Assembly: GCF_010974945.1 (NCBI RefSeq)
Contig: NZ_JAAIVB010000085.1
Location: 217,913-281,912, forward strand
From: Noviherbaspirillum galbum
Lineage (GTDB): Bacteria; Pseudomonadota; Gammaproteobacteria; Burkholderiales; Burkholderiaceae_D
Length of the DNA stretch: 64,000 nucleotides
Direction: 5' to 3'
The position numbers were made by a program, and so were the translations under genes. Of this stretch, positions 17,654-26,845 are shown one piece after another; the stretch's first letter is position 1, and the number at the start of each line of letters is the position of its first letter. The notes under the pieces were generated by a model. It searched no databases. It had not been told where the DNA came from and worked only from the letters and a program-made list of their open reading frames with translations.

Positions 17654-18865
17654 TCAGGTTTGCGAAAGCGCCACAGGCTGGCGCTGGCCCGATGCGGCAA
17701 TCAGCGCCAGCATGGCGGCAATGATTGCGCATCCGGCGACCTGGATGATGCCGGCGTTCGCCCATCCGAAGTTCTCCTTCAGCAGGCCAAGCAGATAGCC
17801 CGCGAATGCCGCCGGGATGTAGAGGCTGGCTACGAACAGGCCCGACGCATGCGCCGCGTTTTCACGCTTGACCGACTTGATGATGCCCGCCGAAAGATTC
17901 GAGTACACCATGCCGCTGATGGCGCCGCCGAACACGAACGAGAAGACGATATGCAAGGTCAGCGACTTGCCGAGTCCGGCGAAAAGAATGCCTCCGGACA
18001 GGGCCGAGATGACCAGGGAAATGAACAGCAGCCGGCGGTAATCGTATTTGTCGCCGAGCCAGCCGCCAAACAGGGAGAGCAGGGCGCCGAAGCCGTAGAA
18101 ACTGACCGCAAGGCCTGCTTCCTTGGGCGTGAAACCCAGGCCGTCGCGCAGGAAGGTGGGATACAGGCCAAGATAGCCGTAGATCGCCAGGCCGGCAAAG
18201 ACCGTTGCGAGGGCAAGCGTCATCGGCGTCTTGTCCCAGATCGTGTCGGCCAGGCCTTGCTCGACCACGGCGCCGGTCTCTTGCTGGGACGCCTGGACTT
18301 CGGTGAACCATGGCTTCACGAACAACAGGATGAGGACCAGCGCGCCGGCGCCGGACAGGCCGAACACGATGAAGGGCATCTGCCATTGCGTCGCGCCAAG
18401 GATGGCCGCGCCCAGGTTGGGGCCAATGATCGCGCCGATGCCGAAGGTGAAGTTGAGCGAGCTTGCCGCGACCGCGCGGTGCTGCAGGAAGTAAGTCGTG
18501 CCGATCGCCAGCAGCGCGGTCAGCTGCATCGCTTCGCCAAGGCCGGAGACGAAGCGGTACAGCAGCAGGTCAGGCATGCCCTTGGCATAGGCGGTGAAAT
18601 AGGTCGCCACCGAGAAGATCACCAGGCCCATGACTACCACCGCGCGACGTGACATCTTAGCCAGCATGTACCCCGTCGGGATGCCCGCGACCCCCATCCC
18701 AAGCGTGAATACCGTCGCCGCCAGCCCGACCTGCGGCAAGCTCAGCCCGAGCGCCTTGCGCACGTCCGGTGCGAGCACGGAAAACAGCTGCCGGTCCATG
18801 GCGTTGATCACGTACGACAGCAGCAGGATGATGAACATCCCAAGTGCGGCTTTGTGCTTGTTCAT
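17654..18865 (-). CDS. major facilitator superfamily transporter
   Basis: 403 aa, twelve predicted membrane segments. It starts MNKHKAALGMFIILLLSYVI; NAMDRQLFSVLAPDVRKALG and GYMLAKMSRRAVVVMG contain the D-R and loop-2/3 signature of MFS anion:proton symporters. Repeat motif in the second half: GGWLGDKYDYRRLLFI. Located between asparaginase and the binding protein on the same strand, it is probably a second uptake or efflux route of the same pathway. Confidence 0.88.
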   Translation of the reverse strand: MNKHKAALGMFIILLLSYVINAMDRQLFSVLAPDVRKALGLSLPQVGLAATVFTLGMGVAGIPTGYMLAKMSRRAVVVMGLVIFSVATYFTAYAKGMPDLLLYRFVSGLGEAMQLTALLAIGTTYFLQHRAVAASSLNFTFGIGAIIGPNLGAAILGATQWQMPFIVFGLSGAGALVLILLFVKPWFTEVQASQQETGAVVEQGLADTIWDKTPMTLALATVFAGLAIYGYLGLYPTFLRDGLGFTPKEAGLAVSFYGFGALLSLFGGWLGDKYDYRRLLFISLVISALSGGILFAGLGKSLTLHIVFSFVFGGAISGMVYSNLSAGIIKSVKRENAAHASGLFVASLYIPAAFAGYLLGLLKENFGWANAGIIQVAGCAIIAAMLALIAASGQRQPVALSQT

Positions 18866-18935
18866 GTTTCGTCTCCATCCGAGTGGGTTGTGTGCCGGGT
18901 TTCCGGCTTGTCGTTATGTCCGCGCCGTCGCCGCG

Positions 18936-19952
18936 CTAGTCAGGCGTTTCGACGAGCGGGGTGTTGCTTCGTGCATGAAAGGCGTCACGCAGGGCGTCGC
19001 CCGACAGGCCGTTGGCGATGAGCAGCCGCAGTAGCAGGCAGGCCTTGCCTGCGGTCAGGTATCCACCTGGAATCGCGCCGCGGGCAATCAGGTCCATTTC
19101 GGAGCCCTTGAATCCATAGGTGCCCTGGAACACCGGGCCGGCCTGGACCCGGGTCGACAGCACGACCGGCATCACGGCGGCGAGCGCTTCCACCTTGTCG
19201 GCAACCCGCGCCGGAAGATGGCCGGCGCCCATCGCTTCGATGACCGCGCCGCGGTAGCCGAGGCCGGGAAGGGCGTCGAGCAGGCGGCCGTCGTCACCGA
19301 GCGGAATCGTCACCAGGGCGACGCCGGTAGCATCGGCGTCGGCTGGGCGTGCCAGCGCCTGCAGGCGGGGCAGGCGGGCATACCGGTGCACCCGTCCTTC
19401 GATGACGCGCCCGAAGGGACCGAACCCCGGCGAGGTGAAGGCAGAGGGCAGGGCGGTGTGCGACTTTTGCACGCGGCTTCCGGCATGGATTTCATCGTTG
19501 AGCACGGCTACCGCGCCGAGGCCGGCGGAGGCTGTGGAACTCGCGACCGTCACCGCCGCCAGCAGGTTGGCCGGGCCATCCGCGCCCGGGGCCGCGGGGC
19601 CGCGCATGGCGCCCGTCACCACGACCGGGTTGTCGGACTTCACCAGCATGTCGAGGATGAAAGCCGTGTCTTCGATGGTATCCGTGCCTTGCACCACGAC
19701 CGCGCCCATGAAGTCCGTGGCCATGCGCCCGTCGACCAGGTCGGCGATCCGGACGAGGTCGCCAAGCGACAGGGAGGCGCCAGGCATCATCGAATACGAG
19801 ACGACCTCCAGGTCCGCGCGCCGGGCAAGCTCGGGGACCGCGCGTACCAGGTCCTCACCGGTGAGCGTCGGGCTGATGCCGCCCGCCGGTCCGCCGCTGG
19901 TCATGGTGATGGTGCCGCCTGTTGAGACCAGCAATACTCGGCGCGGCGTCAT
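18936..19952 (-). CDS. asparaginase family amidohydrolase
   Basis: 338 aa; ATG 19952 overlaps the stop of the deacetylase gene. The first catalytic Thr is in LLVSTGGTITM and the second in VVQGTDTIEDTAF; TGAMRGPAAPGADGPANL and GSRVQKSHTALPSAFTSPG follow the type I/II asparaginase pattern. No signal peptide, so it is cytoplasmic. In this cluster it may hydrolyse an amide other than asparagine, which is inference from context. Confidence 0.88.
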   Translation of the reverse strand: MTPRRVLLVSTGGTITMTSGGPAGGISPTLTGEDLVRAVPELARRADLEVVSYSMMPGASLSLGDLVRIADLVDGRMATDFMGAVVVQGTDTIEDTAFILDMLVKSDNPVVVTGAMRGPAAPGADGPANLLAAVTVASSTASAGLGAVAVLNDEIHAGSRVQKSHTALPSAFTSPGFGPFGRVIEGRVHRYARLPRLQALARPADADATGVALVTIPLGDDGRLLDALPGLGYRGAVIEAMGAGHLPARVADKVEALAAVMPVVLSTRVQAGPVFQGTYGFKGSEMDLIARGAIPGGYLTAGKACLLLRLLIANGLSGDALRDAFHARSNTPLVETPD

Positions 19953-20866
19953 GCCTGTCCGCTCCCGGCCTGCGCCTTGTAGATATCGAGGATTTCCTCG
20001 CCGGTACACATGGCCACGCCCGGATGCGACAGGATGTAGTCATACAAGGCTTCGAGGTACTTGATGCGATGCGGCACCCCGGTGAGATACGGATGTATCG
20101 AGATGGCCATGACCCTGGGGATCGTCGCGCCCTCCTTGTAAAGCTGGTCGAACTGGTCCTTGCCGCGCCGGAATATCTCGTCGGAAGGCTGCTGCTGGAT
20201 CGCCGACATCACGACGTCATTGATCTCCACCGTATAAGGCACCGAGATCATCTCGCCGCTCCGGGTCTTGATCGGCACCGGCTGGTCATCCAGCACCCAG
20301 TCGGCCACATACTCGATGCCCGCTTCCGCCAGCAGGTCGATGGTCTCGGCGGTTTCAGTCAGGCCGGGGCTCTCCCAGCCGCGCGGCGTCTTGCCGGTGA
20401 ACGCGCGGATGGCGTCGACCGTGCGGCGTATCGCCTGGGCCTGGTCTTCGACGCGGTGCATCGGCTTCTGCTCGAAGCCGTGACCCATGAATTCCCAGCC
20501 CGCCTCCAGCGCCGCCTTGCACGCCGCCGGGTATTCGGTGCAGGTGGAGCCATTGAGCGCCAGCGTGGCGCGCATGCCGCGCGCCTTCAGCACCTCGACG
20601 AAGCGCCAGAACCCCACGCGCATGCCGTACTCGTGCCAGCACCAGTTGGGGACGTCGGGAAGCAGGGGCTGCCCCATCGGAGGAGGGAGAACGGTGCGCG
20701 GCATGGGGTTCTGCGGCAGCCAGTTCTCGATGTTGACGATGGTCCAGACCGCGACGCGCGCATTATCCGGGAGGACGAAAGGGCGGCGCTGCGAGATCGG
20801 CTCGTACCTGACGCGTTCGCGCGCGGTAGGACCGCCGGGCGCTTGCCCTGGTGTTTGCTCGGTCAT
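19949..20866 (-). CDS. polysaccharide deacetylase family protein, PuuE allantoinase-like
   Basis: 305 aa. The start at 20866 is preferred over ATG 20872 because AAGGAG has proper spacing only to the second ATG. NodB-fold protein without a signal peptide. VWTIVNIENWLPQNPMPR, ATLALNGSTCTEYPAACKAA, EFMGHGFEQKPMHRV and RGWESPGLTETAETIDLLA match the cofactor-light allantoinase (PuuE) branch rather than cell-wall deacetylases. First gene of the cluster; with ureidoglycolate lyase downstream, opening of a cyclic ureide is the likely step. Confidence 0.82.
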   Translation of the reverse strand: MTEQTPGQAPGGPTARERVRYEPISQRRPFVLPDNARVAVWTIVNIENWLPQNPMPRTVLPPPMGQPLLPDVPNWCWHEYGMRVGFWRFVEVLKARGMRATLALNGSTCTEYPAACKAALEAGWEFMGHGFEQKPMHRVEDQAQAIRRTVDAIRAFTGKTPRGWESPGLTETAETIDLLAEAGIEYVADWVLDDQPVPIKTRSGEMISVPYTVEINDVVMSAIQQQPSDEIFRRGKDQFDQLYKEGATIPRVMAISIHPYLTGVPHRIKYLEALYDYILSHPGVAMCTGEEILDIYKAQAGSGQA

Positions 20867-20929
20867 CGGCATTCTCCTTGAATGGTGTCTTCGTTGCCTG
20901 TCGTGGACGCCCGCATGCGCAAGCTGCCG

Positions 20930-20942
20930 TCCACTATTTGGA
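20930..20942. promoter_or_regulatory. IclR site 1 (13-bp repeat)
   Basis: TCCACTATTTGGA, an imperfect palindrome (TCCA-N5-TGGA), about 64 bp upstream of the deacetylase start. An identical copy lies at 21047. A second small palindrome, TTGAA-N4-TTCAA, is at 20953-20966. Confidence 0.6.
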
Positions 20943-21046
20943 AGGCCACATATTGAAAATCTTCAACACAGCGTGCAAACATCGTTCTTGCTTTCAAACC
21001 ATGGTATTTTTGCGCTTGCTGCAGTGTCAATCGCTTACGGATTATT

Positions 21047-21059
21047 TCCACTATTTGGA
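21047..21059. promoter_or_regulatory. IclR site 2 (13-bp repeat)
   Basis: Exact second copy of TCCACTATTTGGA, 7 bp before the regulator ATG, a position that would allow autorepression. Confidence 0.6.
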
Positions 21060-21066
21060 CGTTCGG

Positions 21067-21837
21067 ATGGGTTCAACTCACGTACCTGGGGCACAAACCA
21101 TCACCCGCGCCGTGCGCGCCTTGAAACTGATTGCCCAGCACGCACCCGGTGGCATGCGTCTCACGGACCTGGCGACCGAACTTGAACTGGAACGGCCCAC
21201 CGCGCACCGGTTGCTGCAGGCGCTCATGAGCGAAGGCATGCTTGTCCGCGATGGCGCGTCGCGCCGTTACACCCTCGGCCCGCTCGTCTTTGAGCTCGGG
21301 CTGGCGTCAGCCCACCAGTTCAACCTGGGAGAGCTCTGCAGGCCCGTGCTGGAAGAGCTCGCCAGGCAGACACAAGATACGAGCTTCCTCTTCGTGAAGA
21401 GCGGCAACGATGCGGTTTGCCTGAGCAGGGTGCAGGGCACCTACCCCATCCAGACGCCAGCCGTCCCGGTCGGCAGCCGCCAGCCGCTTGGGGTAAGCGC
21501 GGGCGGATTGGCCCTGCTGAGTTGCTTGACAGACATGGAGGTAAGCCGCACGCTGGCGTCGATCGCTCCCCGGTTGAGCGTATATGGCGACCTCGACGTG
21601 GAAGAACTGCGCGCCCATTGCATGCGCGCCCGGGAACAAGGATTCGCATTCATCTCCAACAAGGCAGTGCCCGGCGTGAGCGCGGTCGGGCTGCCCATCC
21701 TGAGTTCGACCGGCAGCGCGATCGCGGCGATCACCGTCGCTGCAACCCAGGCGCGCATGACAGAGAAACGGGTCGCCGACATCCTGCCGTTGCTGCGTAG
21801 CGCCGCGGATCATATCGCGAGCCTGCTGCGGCAATGA
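21067..21837 (+). CDS. IclR family transcriptional regulator
   Basis: 256 aa from ATG 21067, the normal IclR size. The N-terminal winged helix is TITRAVRALKLIAQHAPGG through RLTDLATELELERPTAHRLL. The C-terminal effector domain shows LGVSAGGLALLSCL and VPGVSAVGLPILSSTGSAIA. Divergent from the ureide cluster; two copies of a 13-bp site in the shared 200-bp intergenic region are the likely binding sites. Confidence 0.9.
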   Translation: MGSTHVPGAQTITRAVRALKLIAQHAPGGMRLTDLATELELERPTAHRLLQALMSEGMLVRDGASRRYTLGPLVFELGLASAHQFNLGELCRPVLEELARQTQDTSFLFVKSGNDAVCLSRVQGTYPIQTPAVPVGSRQPLGVSAGGLALLSCLTDMEVSRTLASIAPRLSVYGDLDVEELRAHCMRAREQGFAFISNKAVPGVSAVGLPILSSTGSAIAAITVAATQARMTEKRVADILPLLRSAADHIASLLRQ

Positions 21838-21923
21838 ATGGGAAAGATGCACGGCTTGGCATTCCGCCCTGGCAGCGCCTGGTGTGGGCACCGGGCGCTG
21901 CCAGAGGCCGATCCGAAGTCCAC

Positions 21924-21954
21924 GCCCTGCCTCTTCGACCAGAAGAGGCAGGGC
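21924..21954. terminator. bidirectional terminator hairpin
   Basis: Perfect 13-bp stem GCCCTGCCTCTTC / GAAGAGGCAGGGC with loop GACCA, between the convergent IclR gene and the secreted-protein gene. Confidence 0.8.
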
Positions 21955-21964
21955 AATTTGCGGA

Positions 21965-23854
21965 TTACGGATTCAGGCGCGTGATGCGGGTCGCCCAGTT
22001 ACCCAGGGAGGTACGGGTGCCGCCGCAGCTTCCGAATGGGGCTGCCATGAATTGCGGTTCGGTGCAGGTCTGCGCAATGTATTCGTTGGCGATCCAGATC
22101 GACGTGCCATCGCTGGCGGCTGCGCCGTAGTCGCCCCAGCGCGGCCTGTCGCTGTATGGCAGGTAGCCGGAGAAGCCGTCCGCAGGACCGACGCCGGCCT
22201 TGGCGATGTGCACGTCGCCTGCTCCCGTCAAGGCGTCGAGCGCGGCATAGGCGGCCGTCGGGAAGTGGTCATTGCCGACCAGGGTAAAGCCGATGACGCC
22301 GCGTCCCGACTCGGTGACAGCGATTGCCGGGTAGGTGACGTTGTTGCCGGCCATTGCGATCACTCCCTGCTTCGTCACCTTGGCGGAATTCGGATTCACC
22401 ACGTAATAGGCAATTCCCGCCCGGGCTTCCGTATCTCCGGCTATCTGTACCGCCGTTCCCAAGGCGCCCCAAAGCTTGCCGTTGGCGTAGAAAACCTGCT
22501 GCATGCGCGAGTCGCTGCTGTCGAGATCATAGATGGGATTGCTGGTGCGAGGCACGCCCAGCAGGGCGTTGCAGCCGTCGTTGTAAGCATTGGCGATGCA
22601 GTCGCGCAACGGCGTGCTTCCTGCCTTCTGTTTCGCGGAAGGCGGCACGCCATAGGTGGCCACCGGCATGCCCGTGGCGGTCAGTTGCAGGGCGGGCGTG
22701 GCGGAGTCGATGCTCTGGGTATTGGTCAGCTTCCAGAGCACGATCTGGTTGGAGTTGCCGCTGTTTTCGAAGACCGCGAGCGAGCTCAGCATGAATTCCG
22801 TGCCGTTATTGTCGAGGTCATGCGTCAGGCTTTGCGCAGGCCATACGGTGAACCCCGGATAAGGCACGGAAGGATCGAAGGTATTGAACAAGGCCACCGG
22901 GATGCCGCTTGCCCTGTTGGCCAGCGCCCGCTTCGACAGCGCATAGATCTGGGCGCCGTAAAAGCCATCTCCGAAGAGAGAGAATTCATTGGTGGTGAGA
23001 TAGATGGCATTCGCATCGACGCCGATGTGAGGATAATCGCCGAGGCAGGGGCCGCCGTCGCATTGATGATTGGGCGTGCCGTCGGTGCCATCGTTTTGCA
23101 CGGGCAAGCGATAGATGATCCAGGGATCGAGCGGGCTCGCGGTGGTGCTGACCGCGATGTCGAGGTGATTCTTGCCCGACAGAGCGGACGACGTGCCCAC
23201 GCGGTCCAGCGTCAGCACGACATGAAACCAGCGCTGCGTGTCCTTGTCGAAAAGGCAGACCGGGTCTGTGATGGATGGACCGTATTTCGTCGGGGAGACG
23301 CCGCGGTTGATGGCTGGAATATAGCCATGGAATGAATTGAGATCGACGACGCCGGTAAGCGGATTGCCGTTTGCATCGAAGACCTGCAGCACATCGTTGA
23401 CCGATTCCAGCACATAGCCATTGCCGGCGCAGAGTCCCTGGTCGGGAGGTTCGACGGTGAACTGATTGCCGTTGTTTGCGAGCCGCTGCTGGCGCAGGTT
23501 GAGACCGTCGAAGCTTGACACGACTTCGGGATTCGACTTGGCCCTGCCAGAAGAATTCGTGGAACTGCCCGTGCCGACATGCTTGGCGATCGAACGATTG
23601 ATGACGCGTCCGCCCACGATCGGTTTGCCGCCGCTTCCGCGCAGGTCGGTGCCGTCCACATCGACGGTGCTGTCGAGTTCCGTTGCCTGTACGCCGGTGT
23701 CCGCGCCGTTGGCGGACAGAGGCATGCTGCTGACGATACCGGGACTAAGTCGAATGATCGTCGCGGAGGCGGCCTGCGCCATCTGAGGCGCGAGAAGTAA
23801 CAGGCTGATGCTCCCAAAGACAGACAGTAACCTGCGAATGCGAATTTTCTGCAT
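21965..23854 (-). CDS. large secreted protein of unknown function
   Basis: 629 aa from ATG 23854, with a signal peptide (RRLLSVFGSISLLLLAPQMA, cleavage after AQA). The mature protein shows beta-propeller-like, Asp/Gly-rich blocks: VEPPDQGLCAGNGYVLESVN, VDLNSFHGYIPAINRG, FDKDTQRWFHVVLTLDRVG, GDYPHIGVDANAIYLTTNEF and DRPRWGDYGAAASDGTSIWI. It has even Cys pairs (CDGGPC, DCIANAYNDGC). I recognise no catalytic motif. Such proteins occur as exported or surface proteins in soil proteobacteria. Monocistronic. Confidence 0.75.
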   Translation of the reverse strand: MQKIRIRRLLSVFGSISLLLLAPQMAQAASATIIRLSPGIVSSMPLSANGADTGVQATELDSTVDVDGTDLRGSGGKPIVGGRVINRSIAKHVGTGSSTNSSGRAKSNPEVVSSFDGLNLRQQRLANNGNQFTVEPPDQGLCAGNGYVLESVNDVLQVFDANGNPLTGVVDLNSFHGYIPAINRGVSPTKYGPSITDPVCLFDKDTQRWFHVVLTLDRVGTSSALSGKNHLDIAVSTTASPLDPWIIYRLPVQNDGTDGTPNHQCDGGPCLGDYPHIGVDANAIYLTTNEFSLFGDGFYGAQIYALSKRALANRASGIPVALFNTFDPSVPYPGFTVWPAQSLTHDLDNNGTEFMLSSLAVFENSGNSNQIVLWKLTNTQSIDSATPALQLTATGMPVATYGVPPSAKQKAGSTPLRDCIANAYNDGCNALLGVPRTSNPIYDLDSSDSRMQQVFYANGKLWGALGTAVQIAGDTEARAGIAYYVVNPNSAKVTKQGVIAMAGNNVTYPAIAVTESGRGVIGFTLVGNDHFPTAAYAALDALTGAGDVHIAKAGVGPADGFSGYLPYSDRPRWGDYGAAASDGTSIWIANEYIAQTCTEPQFMAAPFGSCGGTRTSLGNWATRITRLNP

Positions 23855-24097
23855 GTTTCGTCTCCATGTTGTGAGAGCGACGCTTGTCGGGATGTCGCCT
23901 ATCCGAGCAGGCCCAAACATCTCCATGCGAATGAGATGTTAATCAAATAACAATGGCCGAAGTGTGTTGAGCTGTTGAGTAAAGTCATCCCTGATACGCA
24001 ATGTTTTCGCGGCAATGTCGCGAGCGCAACGAATGGGCTGACAATGATGCAGCGAAGAACTGATTGGTCGGGTTGAGCGAGGTTGGCGAGGCGACAA

Positions 24098-25168
24098 TCA
24101 GTCCCGCGCAGGCGGTGGGGAATCAGTCGGCGCCGGCGGCTGCGCGGCATCGATCCGCACGAGAATGATCTTGATTGCCGCGATGACCGGCACCGACAGG
24201 AAAACCCCGGCGATGCCGCCGAGCTCCTCTCCGGCCACCAGGCCAAGAATCACCATGAGGGAGGAAATCTCGACGCCTTTGCCCATGAGGTAAGGCGCCA
24301 GTGCGTAATCTTGCATCAGCCGGTAACCGATGATGAAGGCAAGCACCCAAAGCGTGTGCGGGAAGCCGCTGAAGAGGCAGGTGACGATGATGGCGGCGGC
24401 GGCAGTCAACGGCCCCACCACGGGGATGACTTCCAGCAGCGCCGCCGCGCCGGCGAGAAGGGCGGCATAGGGCACGCCGAAGGCAGCCAGCGCCAGCCCA
24501 TAGACGAGCAATGTGGCAAGCGCCAGCAGGATCAACGCCCGCACGTAGCTCGATAGCAGCACGTTCAGGTCGCCAGAGATGGCCACCCACAGCTTGCTGC
24601 TCGAGCGGCTAAGGCCGGCCTGTATCCGCTCGGCGATGCGCGGTCCCTCCTTGATGAGCAGAAAGCTGAGTATCGGGACGAGTACCAGGTAAATCAGGTT
24701 GCCGGCCGTGTGCATGACGACCGTGCCGAACTGCTGGGCGAATGGCAACGCCTGCCCCGTGCCTGCGCGCAACTGCTCGCTGATGAAGGCAGCCAGGCGG
24801 TCACGCTGCGTATCGAGGAAATCGGGCAAGGGTATACGCCGCGACAGATTGTGCGGGTCGAGCAGGGTAGGCAATTGCGTCGCGAGCCGGCTTGCCTCGT
24901 CCACGATCTGGTTGCCGACCACGGCGCCGGCCACGGTAATGACCCCGAATACCAGGAAGAACGAAAGGGCCAGCGTGGCGGTCCGTGGAAAGCGCCGCGG
25001 CGTATGGCGGTCGACCAGGCGAACCAGCGGAAACAGCAGGTAGGCGAAGAACACGGAAAATACGATCAGCAGGATGGTGGTGCGGATCGCATAGACGAGA
25101 TACAGCCCGAGGCCAACCAGGAAGACCGTCCAGGCGATTTTTGCGGCGCGGGGGTCGATGCCAAACAT
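24098..25168 (-). CDS. AI-2E family transporter (PerM/TqsA-type permease)
   Basis: 356 aa from ATG 25168. A longer start at 25225 is possible but has no better ribosome site. Eight hydrophobic segments; family marks are VFFAYLLFPLVRLVDR near the N-terminus, LVPILSFLLIKEGPRIAERI in the middle, then VPYAALLAGAAALLEVIPVV and GEELGGIAGVFLSVPVIAAI. Exporters of small molecules or Na/H antiport are known in the family; the substrate here is unknown. The Pro-rich tail APTDSPPPARD is cytoplasmic. Confidence 0.85.
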   Translation of the reverse strand: MFGIDPRAAKIAWTVFLVGLGLYLVYAIRTTILLIVFSVFFAYLLFPLVRLVDRHTPRRFPRTATLALSFFLVFGVITVAGAVVGNQIVDEASRLATQLPTLLDPHNLSRRIPLPDFLDTQRDRLAAFISEQLRAGTGQALPFAQQFGTVVMHTAGNLIYLVLVPILSFLLIKEGPRIAERIQAGLSRSSSKLWVAISGDLNVLLSSYVRALILLALATLLVYGLALAAFGVPYAALLAGAAALLEVIPVVGPLTAAAAIIVTCLFSGFPHTLWVLAFIIGYRLMQDYALAPYLMGKGVEISSLMVILGLVAGEELGGIAGVFLSVPVIAAIKIILVRIDAAQPPAPTDSPPPARD

Positions 25169-25258
25169 GGGATTCTCGCTGAATGCCTTCGGTGTCCAAG
25201 GAGTAAAAGCTGCTTCTGCCAACATCGGGGGTTCGGCACACCGGCACGGCGTAAAGAC

Positions 25259-25287
25259 GGCCGGTGGGCGTACTGCGCCCACCGGCC
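25259..25287 (-). terminator. terminator of the lipoprotein gene
   Basis: Perfect 12-bp stem GGCCGGTGGGCG / CGCCCACCGGCC, 26 bp after the minus-strand stop at 25313, followed on that strand by GTCTTTACG. Confidence 0.75.
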
Positions 25288-25312
25288 TCCCTGCTTGCGA
25301 CCTGGTGCCCGC

Positions 25313-26839
25313 TTATCGTCTCAATGCGATGAAGCCTGCGATGATCGATTGACCGTTGCTGGCATTCAATGTGAAGGTGCCGCCGGCTTCCGCCGGTCCC
25401 GCCCCCGCCACGGGCCCGAAGAAGCGGCCGCCCATCCCGCCGTTCATCTGGCCGCTGGCTGCCGTGCCTGTCATGTAGTTGGCGACATTGCTGGCGGTGG
25501 CGCCAAATCCGGCGGTCATCGTCAGCGCGACCGGCAACGAGGCGGTAGAACTGTCGTCGGGAACCGGGTTGCTCACAGCGATCGTTGCCTGGCGCGTACC
25601 AAAGTCGACGGTCACCGTCGCGTCAGCCCGGAAGGGAGTCGGGTCCGCGCTGCCATTGGGCGTGTACCAGCCGCGCACGACACCGACGTAATTGGCCGTG
25701 CCGGTTGCGGGCACGCTTGCAGGCGGCGTCACGTCGCCATAGCTGACCAGGCCGCGCCGGTTCTGGTTGTGCTCGTTCGTGGTGTTCCACTCGACGATAT
25801 TGACGCCATCCTGGGTCACCCAGCGGGTGAGGTTCGCGTAGCGATAACCAAAGTTGTCCAGGCTGCGGTATCCCTTCGCACCGGGGAAAGGCACGCCAGG
25901 CCCGGTCGCGCCGGTAAGGTAAGCCGGCGTGCCGTTCGCCGCCGGCTGGTCGTTTCCGGCATGGATGTCGCCATCCTCATGCAACCGGTCGGCGCGCAGC
26001 ACGTCCGGCTCGGTACCTCCCGCGCGCCAGTCGCCGGAAGCGATCTGGGGCGCGCTGGCTTCCGTCGTCGCGCAGGACGCTGCCGGCACGTCGCTCGGGC
26101 AGCGCGATGGCGCGGTGCGCGGGAAGTAATGGTTGTTGGCGTAGTTGGCCTGGGTTGCGGCAGCTCCCTTGGTGGCATAGTCATAGAAGCCGAGATCCGT
26201 GCTGGCCGGCAGGGCGCCGACCACGACCGCGCCATTGGCGCCCAAGGTCACTCTTCCCTGGGTGGCCAGGAAGTTTTCGATGATAGGCGGACGTTCAGTC
26301 TTGCCATCCCAGCTGATGCCGAGGTTGCTCAGCAGGAGCGTCGTGCCGCTGGGCAGCGCGTTGGCATCCTTGGCCACGCGCATTTCCACGATGCCGCCGC
26401 TCGCCGGCGCATAGCCGGTCGCGCTTGCCACATTCGGGTTCGGCGTGGCGAGATCGCTGGTCGATTTGCCATAGGCATAGACGCCGGAGCTCGTCAGGGT
26501 GACGCCGTTTTCCGTACGAAGCGGCGCGCTGCCGCTGCATTGATAGCTGCCGCCATCTGGACATGACATCGTGACGACGGCCGAGGCCGGCAGCGCGGCG
26601 GGCAGGGCGGCTTGCGCCGGTGTCGTCGTGCCTGTGCCGGTACCTGTACCGGTGCCGGTGGTTGTGCCGGTACCTGTGCCAGTGCTGGTGCCAGCGCCGG
26701 TCCCGGTGCTGGAGGTGCCGGTACCGGGATCATTCGTGGCGATGGTGGTTCCGCCGCCACCGCCTCCACCGCCGCCGCACGCGGTGAAAGCGAAAGAAAC
26801 GGCAATGGACATCAACGTGAGTTGCAGGTGCCTGACCAT
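25313..26839 (-). CDS. lipoprotein with a Gly-Thr repeat linker
   Basis: 508 aa. The second ATG (26839) is the better start since AAGGAG is 7 bases before it but abuts the one at 26845. Lipobox FTAC is followed by eight glycines, then about 45 residues of Gly-Thr/Ser dipeptides encoded by a GGTACC/GGTGCC-rich low-complexity tract at 26625-26735. The rest is a secreted, beta-rich domain: SCPDGGSYQCSGSAPLRTEN, VTQDGVNIVEWNTTNEHNQN, and a C-terminal barrel-like half ending in FFGPVAGAGPAEAGGTFTLN and QSIIAGFIALRR. That ending resembles transferrin-binding-protein-like beta-barrel domains of Burkholderiales lipoproteins. Function unknown. Confidence 0.7.
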   Translation of the reverse strand: MVRHLQLTLMSIAVSFAFTACGGGGGGGGGTTIATNDPGTGTSSTGTGAGTSTGTGTGTTTGTGTGTGTGTTTPAQAALPAALPASAVVTMSCPDGGSYQCSGSAPLRTENGVTLTSSGVYAYGKSTSDLATPNPNVASATGYAPASGGIVEMRVAKDANALPSGTTLLLSNLGISWDGKTERPPIIENFLATQGRVTLGANGAVVVGALPASTDLGFYDYATKGAAATQANYANNHYFPRTAPSRCPSDVPAASCATTEASAPQIASGDWRAGGTEPDVLRADRLHEDGDIHAGNDQPAANGTPAYLTGATGPGVPFPGAKGYRSLDNFGYRYANLTRWVTQDGVNIVEWNTTNEHNQNRRGLVSYGDVTPPASVPATGTANYVGVVRGWYTPNGSADPTPFRADATVTVDFGTRQATIAVSNPVPDDSSTASLPVALTMTAGFGATASNVANYMTGTAASGQMNGGMGGRFFGPVAGAGPAEAGGTFTLNASNGQSIIAGFIALRR

Positions 26840-26845
26840 GGGCAT

